NCBI RefSeq assembly: GCF_000516985.1
Contig: NW_006917097.1
Location: 1,116,001-1,180,000, forward strand
Source of the DNA: Pestalotiopsis fici W106-1
Lineage: Eukaryota; Ascomycota; Sordariomycetes; Amphisphaeriales; Sporocadaceae
Reading direction: 5' to 3'
DNA: 64,000 nt
The position numbers and the translations under genes were made by a program. Below, piece after piece: positions 21,391-30,977 of the stretch; positions within the stretch are counted from its first letter, which is position 1, and every line of letters starts with the position of its first letter. The notes beneath the pieces are model-generated. The model saw only the letters and a list, made by a program, of their open reading frames with translations, searched no databases and was not told where the DNA came from.

Positions 21391-21667
21391 TGGGATTTGC
21401 GGTCTCGTACGAGGACGGTATCTAGATAGATACATATGTAACTGGTTAGCTAGCCACCACAGCCACAGTGTGGCTGACGGCTGCTAGCATCCGAATGCCG
21501 GAAGGCGTTATCTACAGGCCATCGTACGAAGGGAAGTATTCCCTTTGTACGGTACGTTGAATATAGATCTATTTGCCGTCACCTGGTGTACGAAGTGAAA
21601 TCCATCTGGATGGTGAAGCCATTCTACAGGAACGGTTTACATGGTCCGTGCTAGCCAGCAAATCCCA
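21391..21667. mobile_element. Candidate MITE-like element with short inverted ends and internal palindromes
   Basis: The ends are TGGGATTTGC (21391-21400) and its perfect reverse complement GCAAATCCCA (21658-21667); the similarity continues imperfectly for about 15 more bases inward. Inside are two hairpins: CAGCCACA/TGTGGCTG (21460-21476, one-base loop) and GTACGAAGGGAA/TTCCCTTTGTAC (21524-21550, 11 of 12 pairs, three-base loop). It codes for nothing. No clean target-site duplication is visible, so the mobile-element call is tentative. Confidence 0.35.
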
Positions 21668-21751
21668 CCAGTTAATTCATCGAAATTGGTGACAAATTAT
21701 AGTTCTTTTGTCTGTATAATTTGATGGGAACACCGCAATCAGATAATGTAG

Positions 21752-23487
21752 TTACAAGAGTTTGATGTATCCTGTCCACAAGCCAGTCGAGCGAAACACA
21801 CCATTTGGGTCAACGTCTTTTTGGATAAATGTCAACCTGTCCTTGATGTCCTGTCCGTATCCGCCAAAAATGTCTTGTCCTTTGTTGGCATAATTCATGT
21901 ACAAGTACGGATGGCTTGCGCCAAGCTCGACTGCGGCCTGTTGGAACTCGGTGATGAAATAATCTGCAAAAGCGTACATTCTCTCATCATCGGCAGCTTC
22001 GGTCCAACCCATGGTTAAGAGGTTGACTGGTAATGGTTAGTCTTTGCAGCCAAGTCGGATTTTCTTCTTGGAACTACCTACTAAGCAAGTGTCCCTCGAC
22101 GTCGATGCCAAGGGCGTTGCCACCACGCAGCTTCATTGCTTGAATCGCCGCAGCCGGGATAGAGTAGGTTATCCATCTTGCATTCAGGCTAGTCACGTTC
22201 TTGACAGGTTGCACGCCCGCTTGGTAAATTGCAAGGGCACGGTTGGTCAGCTCGAGGGAGGGAAAGTGTGTAATGGTTGCAAAAACATTCCTGGCCTCAT
22301 GAGCTTTGAATAATGTATCAGGATTCGACTGGTGTACATACCTTGTTACACCCAAGGGATAATTGCTAGGCAATGAGCCACTGATATTGCCATTGTAATC
22401 AGAGCTTGTTAACGCCGGTATTCTGTCCATGGCAGAAAAGACATTAGTCTGAGAAACGTTGGCCGAGTATCGCTGGACAACAGAAAACTGGTAATCGTCG
22501 GAAGTTTGATTGTATGCGTAAGTGTATTCCAGTCCGACTTCGCCGTCGACATCTTCTTCATCAAAGACGTTGTAGAATTCTTGGAGCAGAGTCTGGTTAT
22601 AGTCCTTGTTGTAAGTTCGAGAACCCGTAAATATAGGGCCTTGCTGGTAGACTGCAAGTGTAAAGTGGGTTACGATGCCAAAGTTGCTGCCACCTCCGCG
22701 AAGGGCGAAATACAAATCGGGGTTTTGAGTTTCTGATGCGGTCACGATGGTCGAGTTTGCAAGGACGACCTGGAGGATATCTATTTAGCTCGGCCTAGAT
22801 AGAAAACGTAGAACTCAACATACCTCGTATTCGTAGACATTGTCTAACGCCCATCCATATTTGGCGCTGAGTATCGACGTGCCTCCTCCAAGAGTATAGC
22901 CTCCCAAGCCGACACTACCTACGCGGCCGCCGATATGAGCCAAGCCGTAGGGATCGAGTGCCTGATAAATCTGGAGATGGTTTGCTCCACCACCGACAGT
23001 GACCGTGGTCTGATCTTCTGATAATTCAATGGAATTGAGCAGGTCGAGGTCAATGGTGACGCCACCAACAGAGTTTGAATCGTTGGGGAATCGCGAATGG
23101 CCGCCGCCCTTGACAGCAAAGTTGCACGAATTATCCACTACAGTCTTGAGGACTGCTGCCACTTCCTCGGTTGAGCCAGGCTCAACCCGGCAGGCATACT
23201 CGACTTCCAACTGTTTGACATCCCAAATGATGAAACTGTCGTTGCCATAGTAGTGTAATCTGTCACCAAAAGTCTCTGCAAGCTCTTGGCACTGATATCG
23301 GAGATTAGCACAGTCTTAAATACGAAAAAACCGGGACAGGTCTGAAAAGGCCGTGGCTACCAAGGGCCGTTATCTCTCAACATACAGATTGCGCACAAGC
23401 CACCGAGACCTGCCTAGAATCGTGGACAAGCCCGAGTGCATGAGATAGGAATAGAAACAGGGTAAATATTTCTTTGAATAGAGCCAT
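21752..23487 (-). CDS. Secreted FAD-linked oxidoreductase (BBE-like, FAD_binding_4 family)
   Basis: Four exons on the minus strand: 23487-23386, 23291-22824, 22769-22082, 22026-21752 (510 aa). The start gives a clear signal peptide ([19 protein letters not shown]). The FAD-binding half shows [12 protein letters not shown]; the His of this GGGHS motif (residue 99) is the usual covalent FAD attachment site. The downstream [14 protein letters not shown] block and [15 protein letters not shown] are also typical. In bicovalent BBE enzymes a Cys stands where this protein has Val158, so FAD is probably bound through one bond only. The C-terminus ([12 protein letters not shown]...[12 protein letters not shown]) is the BBE substrate-domain end. 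Members oxidise alkaloids, sugars or small alcohols; the substrate here is unknown. It is divergent to a dehydrogenase gene. Confidence 0.92.
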
Positions 23488-24275
23488 GGCAAGCTCTTGA
23501 ATGTCTATGTTATCGAGTAGGATACAGTTGACATGTTTTCTCAAGCAAAGTCGACCGAGAGGTGAGAAAAGACACCTTGATATACCGAAGTCTTGATGAA
23601 AAGACTCCCGGATGGCAAATACCCATGTAGATGGCATAGCGCGATAGCCGCAGGCTCAGGCGTTGACGACACCGAGGTCGTCGCGATACTCGGTTGCCGA
23701 TGGAATTGCCAGACTTCTTGGCATTCGCAAAACCCACAATGCTTGGAAAGGGGCCGGAGAATATGCTTAACTCCATACCAGCATTAGGGCGTTGGCTCGT
23801 GCAACGATTGCAGATCTGCAGGCAGGTATATAGTCTATCGACGACCATGGCCACGGCCCGCAGCCGTTGACAATCCACTTGCTTGTTTCTCCACATGTAG
23901 TGCATTCCGGCAGTCGATATCTACAGGGTGGCAACTGCATACATGTCTGTCCACTCGGCCTTTCCTCGGAGCCTTCTTTTATCTATAATGTTGCGCATTT
24001 ATCGCCGACTATCAAATACCATTGGCAGCGTTATAGCCGCTCTTAAACCCAATCTCCGTATGTAGTCACAGCTGACCAGGCACGAGTAATGTGCCAAAAC
24101 TCCAGCCGATTGTCAAAACAGCATCATGATGATCTCATAGCTCCAATTGGAGGATTGGTTGAAATATATGTTGATGCATTATTCATGTGCCTGTTCCGTG
24201 TCAATGACTCGCCAAGCTACTAAATCATTTGCTCGTACCTCAAACCACCGAGCATAAAATTGTTGACTACACAAA
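23488..24275. promoter_or_regulatory. Shared upstream region of divergent oxidoreductase genes
   Basis: A 788-bp stretch between the start codons of the FAD oxidase (minus) and the zinc-type dehydrogenase (plus). The paired arrangement of two redox enzymes suggests joint control, but no specific operator is recognisable. Short ORFs here are not supported. Confidence 0.45.
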
Positions 24276-25541
24276 ATGGCGTTGCTCAATACCAGTCTGA
24301 CAATGCGTGGCGTCTGGTACAATAGCCCTTACAATGTGTCCGTGGTAGACTTGCCCATGCCAAGTATTGTCAATGAGACTGATGTAGTGGTCAAGATCAC
24401 CACGTCAGCTATTTGCGGATCCGACTTGCATTTTTATCATGGCTACTCGGCCGACGTTCCATTCGCACTAGGTCATGAAGCGGTTGGCTACATTTCGGAA
24501 ATTGGGAGTGCAGTCTCGTCGTTGAGCCTGGGAGACTATGTCATAATCCCAGATAATGCCGACGCTGGACACTGGAATCCCATGCCCCATCCAGTCTCGT
24601 TTGGAGTTGGTTCTTCCGACTACGGTGGCTTGCAAGGTACGTTGAGCGCCCCCATATACTCTGATGCATGGTATTTATTCATCATGTACAGCTGAATACG
24701 TCAGAGTACCCTTTGCGGATGACTCTTTGATCCCGATCCCAATCAACTCTACCAGTGATCGTAGCCTGGAGAGTGATTATGTCATGCTTGCCGATATCTT
24801 TTCGACGGCCTGGAACGGCTTGACCTATTCCGGATTCCAACCAGGCGATTCGGTGGCAGTTTTTGGAGCTGGTCCTGTGGGTTTGTTGGTCGCCTATTCG
24901 GCCAAGCTCCGTGGAGCTTCTCGTATCTACTCTATCGACCAAGTTCAACAAGTGAGTGTTACAAAAGAATGCTCCATGTCTAGTCACAGTTGTGCAACTG
25001 ACATGTAAATCTAGCGTCTCGATATTGCGAAATCTATTGGAGCTCATCCTATCAACTTTCTCGAAACGGATCCCGTCGCCGAAATTTTGAGTTTGGAGCC
25101 AAACGGAGTGAGGAGATCGATTGATGCTGTTGGATTCGAGGCAGTCAATACTAGTGGCGAAATGGACCCGTCTTCCATGGCCAGTCAAATGGTCAATGTC
25201 ACGGGCATGTACGGCGGTTGTAAGTATAAACCCGATTTACTACAGGGTGTTACTGACAAACTCTAGTGGGAATCATTGGTGTCTACTTTGGCGGCTTGGA
25301 AAATGCAAATGCTGATGCGCAATATACTGCCTCGGGCCTCTGGGGCAAAGGGCTGTCTGTGGGGAGCGGTATTGCGCTGCCACTTGAAATCAATGGTCCT
25401 TTACTGGAGCTCGTTGCGTCTGGAACAGCCTCGCCAAGCTTTATTGTCAGCGCCGAGATTGGAATCGAGGATGCGCCAGAGTATTACCAGCGATTCAGCA
25501 ATCATACGGAAAGCAAGGTTCTTATTCGATTCGATCGATAG
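24276..25541 (+). CDS. Medium-chain alcohol dehydrogenase (zinc-type, formaldehyde/threonine dehydrogenase-like)
   Basis: Four exons: 24276-24636, 24692-24951, 25015-25219, 25267-25541 (366 aa), all junctions in phase. Catalytic-zinc residues are visible: Cys47 in SAICGSDLHFYHG and His67-Glu68 in LGHEAVG. The Rossmann motif VAVFGAGPVGLLVAYSAKL binds NAD(P). The family's structural-zinc loop normally contains four cysteines after the GDYVII segment; here that stretch (IPDNADAGHWNPM) has none, so the structural zinc is absent. Overall order (GGLQAEYVRVP, DIFSTAWNGL, DAVGFEAV) resembles glutathione-independent formaldehyde dehydrogenases and relatives. Substrate unknown. It may act with the divergent FAD oxidase on the same compound (inference from position only). 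Confidence 0.9.
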
Positions 25542-26478
25542 AGAAACGGGCACAGTACGTGACTCTGAACCATCTTCAATAAGCACATTTGCTTCATTAT
25601 CGAATTCTCTCCAATACACGACAAAATGTTCCCAGCGATTGGAGATAAGAAATGGTTATGCAGTGGAATCCGCAATAGCACTGATACACGCTAGAATGTC
25701 TCGTTTCTTTGTCTTTAGTATAGATCAAGACACCTTTGAACAAAGCAATGTCAAATACTGACAAAGACTTTATAGTTTGAGATCAACTACCTGTTACCTT
25801 TTGATTAAGAGTTATGAATATAAACTGCACATATTTCTGAGCAGATTGCATCTACATCACCAGCATAATGCGTGGTTGGCATTCAGCCATGCATTTGCAT
25901 AGACTGAAATGCACAGCATTGAGAAGCTTTTCAAAGGAATAGAACCGTGCTAATATTGATGCTGATGCATATCAATTGGATTTGGTCATACTGTCAAGAT
26001 ATGCAGTGGATATTTGATCATCTCGTAGACGACTTTTGTCAGTAATTAAAGTAGATATCCACATGAGCTCGCTGCAAAATGTTGTTGACTTCTTGGGTGG
26101 GTTGACTGATAACCCAGGGGCAAAAGGCGCCAAAACCTGCTATAACACCGCTGTCATGGGGCTGAAAGGAATTGTATTCATTGTTCCTTGACTTTTCTTT
26201 TATCTTGTCTCTTTGGAAAAGCAGCCACCGTACAACGGTCAATGAACATGGGAGAACAATCCTTTGTACGCGACCTACGCGTCTTTGTCTACCTGGCCAA
26301 ATCCCACAACAAGTTCTTGTCTAGCAAGGCCTGCCGAGAACCACCAGGCTGACGGCGAAAGTATATAAGCGGTGCGTCCACGATGGAGTCACTCCGAACA
26401 AATTGGGAGTTGCAGTGAATGTACCTGACTTGACCAAGAAAACCACAATTGACTTGGCCATTACAATAAAGATACAAG
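25542..26478. other. Intergenic
   Basis: No supportable gene; ORFs at 25401-25761 are shadows or read-through of the dehydrogenase 3' end. The right part is the upstream region of the next gene. Confidence 0.5.
26362..26369 (+). promoter_or_regulatory. TATA box candidate
   Basis: TATATAAG lies 117 bases upstream of the first plausible ATG (26479) of the next gene. It is the best TATA-like match in this intergenic stretch. Confidence 0.4.
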
Positions 26479-27366
26479 ATGCCGGCCCATCATTCCATCA
26501 TCGAGATGCTTAAGAGATTATACGTGACTCGGGCTAGGCAAGTACTATTGTTCCAAGAAACTAAATCGTGAATATTGCTAAGTGTATTCTCACGTATCAG
26601 GTCTATTGCCGCCCCCACAGTACGCTCTTTCCGTGCTTTGGTGCATGAGACATACCAGCCCCAGCAGATATCAAACGGTCCGTCTCCGTCCCCAAATCTT
26701 TCAGCTCCACAAGAAGAGCTGGGAGAAATAGTGAGGGAAGAATTTGAGGAAATACCAGGGGACGAGAGGGAGCAAGAGTGGCAAGAGAATGCAGAATTGC
26801 TACAAGCTCCCATTGAACAAGATAATGATTTATGCCCACGACCGTCGCCGTCAACCTTTGACAGGGACTGCCAAGTCCTAGTCCTGGCAACCGACGGCTG
26901 CAGCATACCCATCAATCATCGTCATTTACCCTTGTATGCCAATATTGTCAACCCGATGGACGGTTGGGGCTGCACCTGCGGAGGCGATGCCTACGTAGTG
27001 GTCGCGGCGCTCTTGCGCGCCTGGCCGAATTTTGCCATGCGAGTTTGGGGCGGGCCCCTGGACATTCACCGGGAGCGCATCCTATTCGAGCGCGACGAGG
27101 CCGTGTTGGCCTGGTCTGAGCCGGCGCAGGATACTGTACGGAGGCTTCTGGACACTGCTGGTCACATAAATCGAGGCCTATCGGATGCGGTACAGGAAGC
27201 ACTGAGGCGTGAGGCGCAGAAGATGATGGGAGTCAACGAGGTGACTGTGAATACATGGGCCAGGGAGGACCAGGAGTTTATTGAGCTGGTGGAAGAGGAG
27301 CTTAAGAGACGAGCCGGAGGCACTGGTATTATGGGAATCTTCAACCCTTTCACATCAATGAGGTGA
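26479..27366 (+). CDS. Hypothetical protein, 5' end unresolved
   Basis: A frame of about 255 codons from 26602 to 27366 looks coding: an acidic, Glu-rich first third, then an ordered segment (CQVLVLATDGCSIPINHRHL, VVVAALLRAWPNFAMRVWGG) and a charged helical end (EFIELVEEELKRRAGG). No family is recognised. It has no ATG near its beginning. An ATG at 26479 is in the same frame but is separated by a TGA at 26569. A 33-nt segment at 26568-26600 with GT-AG ends would remove the stop and keep phase, but that is shorter than the other introns here. So either an ultra-short intron, a different unseen first exon, or a disabled gene is possible. Confidence 0.5.
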
Positions 27367-28075
27367 TAACATCACGAGGTCAACCTCGCCGGTCTATGGA
27401 AGGTTTTCACTTGAGAGAGCTGGAACGGATAAAAAATCAAGATTATCAAATCCGTTCATGGTGCCCATATTAGACTAACATGTTCATGTACAAATCGGAT
27501 GGTCTTCAAATAGCTACCACACAAAATCAAGATACATAAAGCTCAACAATGCCAAACCAAAAGCAAAAACGCAAACGTGATTTTCTCTTGCCTGATATCT
27601 GTAACATTGCGAAAATACAAGAAACGGCCAAGTAGGTTTTCGAGAACATGGCGGCAAGTGGTGACGAAAAGACCAAAAACAAGTAAACAGTATAAGAATA
27701 CAGAGCTTGAAAAGCCCGTAGAAACATGAATGGCCTCTATCCCTGTATCATTGCTCTTTTGCAGTGACGGCTCTTGTAAACGACGACCCCAAACATACAT
27801 ATCCCCGAACAAACAATCCGGGGAACCTGGAAGCTCCAATCTTGGAAGGATCTAATTATATAAACAATATTAAAGGCCACCTCCGTATACCATGTTGAAT
27901 CTTTAACTGGTAGATGCCAAGACGACTGCTCCGTGGAGCAAGCCATTGAAAAGCCAAGTTTGTCCGTGGTGTGCAAATGCCAGCCATTGGGTTAAATGAC
28001 ATTCTGCCTGGACTTGAACTGAAACCAAGTTGCTCTTGGTATCGAGAGTCGTGGCTGCCTTGAGCACAACCTTTA
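27367..28075. other. Intergenic, convergent 3' regions
   Basis: Between two convergent genes. Minus-strand short ORFs at 27527-27976 contain hydrophobic stretches but no consistent start, motif or splice logic. Nothing else seen. Confidence 0.45.
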
Positions 28076-30043
28076 TCACGACAGGTAAGACATGTCGTAG
28101 ATGTCGTTCTGCTCATCTATGGCATCCATGATGGCTTCGAACTCGGCTTCGTCGATAGGCTCGCTACTCCATTTGAGCATGTCCTGGGCTTCTTGGACGA
28201 ACATTTCTTGATCTTGGAGAATGGGATAGGGCCTTGTCAAGTCTAGAGCGGCTTGGAGAGCTCCCGCTTCTTCTTCATTTTCTGGTGTTCTGCCGTCATC
28301 CTTGCGGGCGAGCAGGTACCTGAGCGCCCGCCTCACCAATAACCAAATTCGGTCTCCTGACACTGCGTGCAAGGCCGGGTGTAGGTTGGGGATCTTGGCA
28401 AAGGGAACAGGCAAGGGACATCCAAAGATCTCGCTTGTATCATATTGCCACTCGATAATGTCCGGCCTCTCTGAGACTTGGCGGTATTGGGCGGGCATTT
28501 CATCCCAAAGCCAGAGCTCCTGCTTGTGGGGTCGCACTTTTTGACACTTTTTAATTCTGGGCTTAAAGTTGAGTGTCTGGCTCGTAGTCTGCTCAGAGTC
28601 TTTGATCGTAACAGAGATTTCCACTACCGATCGGTCGATTAGCAAACTTGCACAATTTCTTGTCCATAACCCATGTGATATGGATGAAGAATCAAGACAG
28701 TCAAGACATGGACAGTAGAATATAAATGACGTAAACTTACATTTGCAATGAAATTCGCACCTCGTAAAGCGTAGGCATACTTTGGCAGGCGTTGGCTGGT
28801 CAGGGGTACCAAGCCCAGGGTATGAGCCAAGGAGGAGCTTGTGGAACAGGCGATAGTCTTGCACAACCAAAAGATGCACCAAGACGTGCTCGTCAGGCAG
28901 TTCCTGAAGATTGGGGTTGAGTCCAAAATGTTGAATAGCACCAAGCTCGTCTCGACGCAGTGCAAACTCGTCGCCTACACTCAATGGCCCCAGCATGCCT
29001 GCAGCGCCCTTTATAACGTACGCAAAGCATTTAGCGGTGTAATAATGCTGCTCCTCCAAGCACATGTTGATACAATTGTTGATGGTAGAGGATAAGATGC
29101 TCAGATCTGTTCCCAGTTCCCTGTGTCTTGTTACAAGCATCCATATTATTTCCTGGAGATGGGCGGTATCTTGTACCGAGTTGATGGTCGTCGACTTGTA
29201 CTCGTCATAGGTTGTTGTATCCCCAATCTGAGGACACGGATCGACAAAAGAGCTTCTTCTGATTCTTTCAAATTCCGGCAACAATTTGTTGCCAATAGAG
29301 ACCCAGGGACGGTTCCTGTCCATCAATCGAACACCACCCTCGGCAACCCAATCCCATCCATCGGGTGCCAAGTTGTAAGCAGCAATGAGCTTGAGATCAT
29401 GCACACTGGGCTTCCACCAGTTGAGCCAGTAGCTTTGCTCATACTCGAATTCTGTGCATGACCAAAACACGCACATGTCGACATGATAAATAGAGTAGAC
29501 GCTGGCGCCTGCGTCCAACAGCAAGGAAACAGACTCCGGCCGACCTGAAATGCACGCGTGCATCAGAGGGGTACGGCCACAGCCGTCTCTTGCATCCAAA
29601 TATCGAAGGAATTTTCCAGGATACTTTTCCTTGAGCATGTTAACAAGCAAGGCCACAATCTTGACCTCTCGTGCGCGCACGGCCAAATGTAGAGGAGTGA
29701 GGCCGTCGTTTGTTGGGTTGCGAGGATCCGCTCCGGCATGGACAAGTTCCTTGACGAGCCACTCGGACATCATGGCCGCGAGGTGTAAAGGGGTAACACC
29801 ATTGTGATCACGATGGTCAATGTAGGTCGTTCTGGAGATTAACTCTCCAGCGCATTTCCGTAGACCATCGCTGCGGGTGGGAATCATGGGCGAGTAAGAC
29901 TCTATCCATGCCGACGACGCTACATGGTGCAGCGGGATCCGACCCCGATTGTCTGGCTCATTGGCATTGACGTCTATGACATCGAAGCAGCCCAGCCAGA
30001 TCGGTGGGCTGTCGGGTTGATCTGTATCCACGCGAGGGGGCAT
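28076..30043 (-). CDS. Ankyrin-repeat protein
   Basis: Two exons on the minus strand, 30043-28741 and 28623-28076 (616 aa). The intron 28624-28740 is 117 bp, a multiple of three without a stop, so the frame stays open through it. I infer splicing from the perfect GTAAGT donor, the GCTAAT branch and the TAG acceptor. The N-terminal 170 residues hold ankyrin repeats: RGRIPLHHVASSAW, NGVTPLHLAAMMSEWLVKEL, DGLTPLHLAVRAREVKIVALL and CGRTPLMHACISGRPESVSLLLDAGA. The remaining 440 residues are of unknown fold, with an acidic C-terminus. Ankyrin repeats bind proteins; no enzymatic domain is recognised. Confidence 0.85.
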   Translation of the reverse strand: MPPRVDTDQPDSPPIWLGCFDVIDVNANEPDNRGRIPLHHVASSAWIESYSPMIPTRSDGLRKCAGELISRTTYIDHRDHNGVTPLHLAAMMSEWLVKELVHAGADPRNPTNDGLTPLHLAVRAREVKIVALLVNMLKEKYPGKFLRYLDARDGCGRTPLMHACISGRPESVSLLLDAGASVYSIYHVDMCVFWSCTEFEYEQSYWLNWWKPSVHDLKLIAAYNLAPDGWDWVAEGGVRLMDRNRPWVSIGNKLLPEFERIRRSSFVDPCPQIGDTTTYDEYKSTTINSVQDTAHLQEIIWMLVTRHRELGTDLSILSSTINNCINMCLEEQHYYTAKCFAYVIKGAAGMLGPLSVGDEFALRRDELGAIQHFGLNPNLQELPDEHVLVHLLVVQDYRLFHKLLLGSYPGLGTPDQPTPAKVCLRFTRCEFHCKCKFTSFIFYCPCLDCLDSSSISHGLWTRNCASLLIDRSVVEISVTIKDSEQTTSQTLNFKPRIKKCQKVRPHKQELWLWDEMPAQYRQVSERPDIIEWQYDTSEIFGCPLPVPFAKIPNLHPALHAVSGDRIWLLVRRALRYLLARKDDGRTPENEEEAGALQAALDLTRPYPILQDQEMFVQEAQDMLKWSSEPIDEAEFEAIMDAIDEQNDIYDMSYLS

Positions 30044-30977
30044 TGTTATGTGCTAGGATGAGTTGATTAGAAGAGTCCCTCTTGTAGTTTCTTGATCAAG
30101 GAATACCGTACTGCTAGATGTACACTTGAACAATAATAGTATTGCCAAGAGATTATGGTTGAAGATTATAGAAGCGAAAGACCAATGTCAAAATTTCTGT
30201 CAGTAGAATGAATAGAAATTGTGTGTGTGTAGAAAGTTTGGCTGCAAAGGATGGAATAAATGGAATGAACGAAATGAATCAAGGGGACCTTCTTAAATAC
30301 ACATTCTCGAAGGGATTGACGGAGAAAGCTTTCAAGCAGGCGGCGATCCCACGAGGTTCCTGACATGACGGAGAAAGCATTGAAATAGCCATACCGCAAG
30401 GGTTCTGTCAGGGCAGAGTTTAAATCAAAATTTCCAGCCTGCCAATTGTTTAAAACTCAGGTCCCTGGTAGGGTTTCTATCAAATAAGGTGTGGGCTTGA
30501 AGGGTTCTTGCCTGTCAGTATGACTGTATCTCCCTTTAAGTTGCCTAGATTCAGGTCTAGCCTATCAACGACAGTTGCTACATTGTACCTTGCATATGGT
30601 CTGCCCCTCTAACAATATGGTTAACCTTACCTTTCTCCGGGCGGTACCCATCAAGGTATGGTTACCACATGAAAGAGGTCAAAGTATCAGGGAAAAGCGA
30701 GATGGAGGAGTGTATCCACTCTACAATCAGCGCAACGCGGATCATGGTCTACATGGCACTGAGAAAGGGAAGACAGTTGTGTTTCAGTAGGCAACAGTTG
30801 ATAATTCAATTACATAGAAGAGAGAAGAAAACACTACAGAAACGATGAAAAATGTAAAATCAAAGACCGTGGTATCATTTGCAGTTTGAAGCCATTATTG
30901 AAAAGTCCATCTTCCCTTCCCTCAGCTGCTGAATTCACCTTGCAGCAGCCCAACCCAATCCTGATCAGGAGGCTGAT
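30044..30977. other. Intergenic
   Basis: Upstream region of the ankyrin gene and 3' flank of the sugar transporter gene (both minus). No gene or RNA recognised; a short ORF at 30575-30790 has no support. Confidence 0.45.

Noticed and set aside
21752..25541. Secondary-metabolite gene cluster
   Set aside because: There is no polyketide synthase, peptide synthetase, terpene synthase or cluster regulator nearby; two redox genes are not enough.
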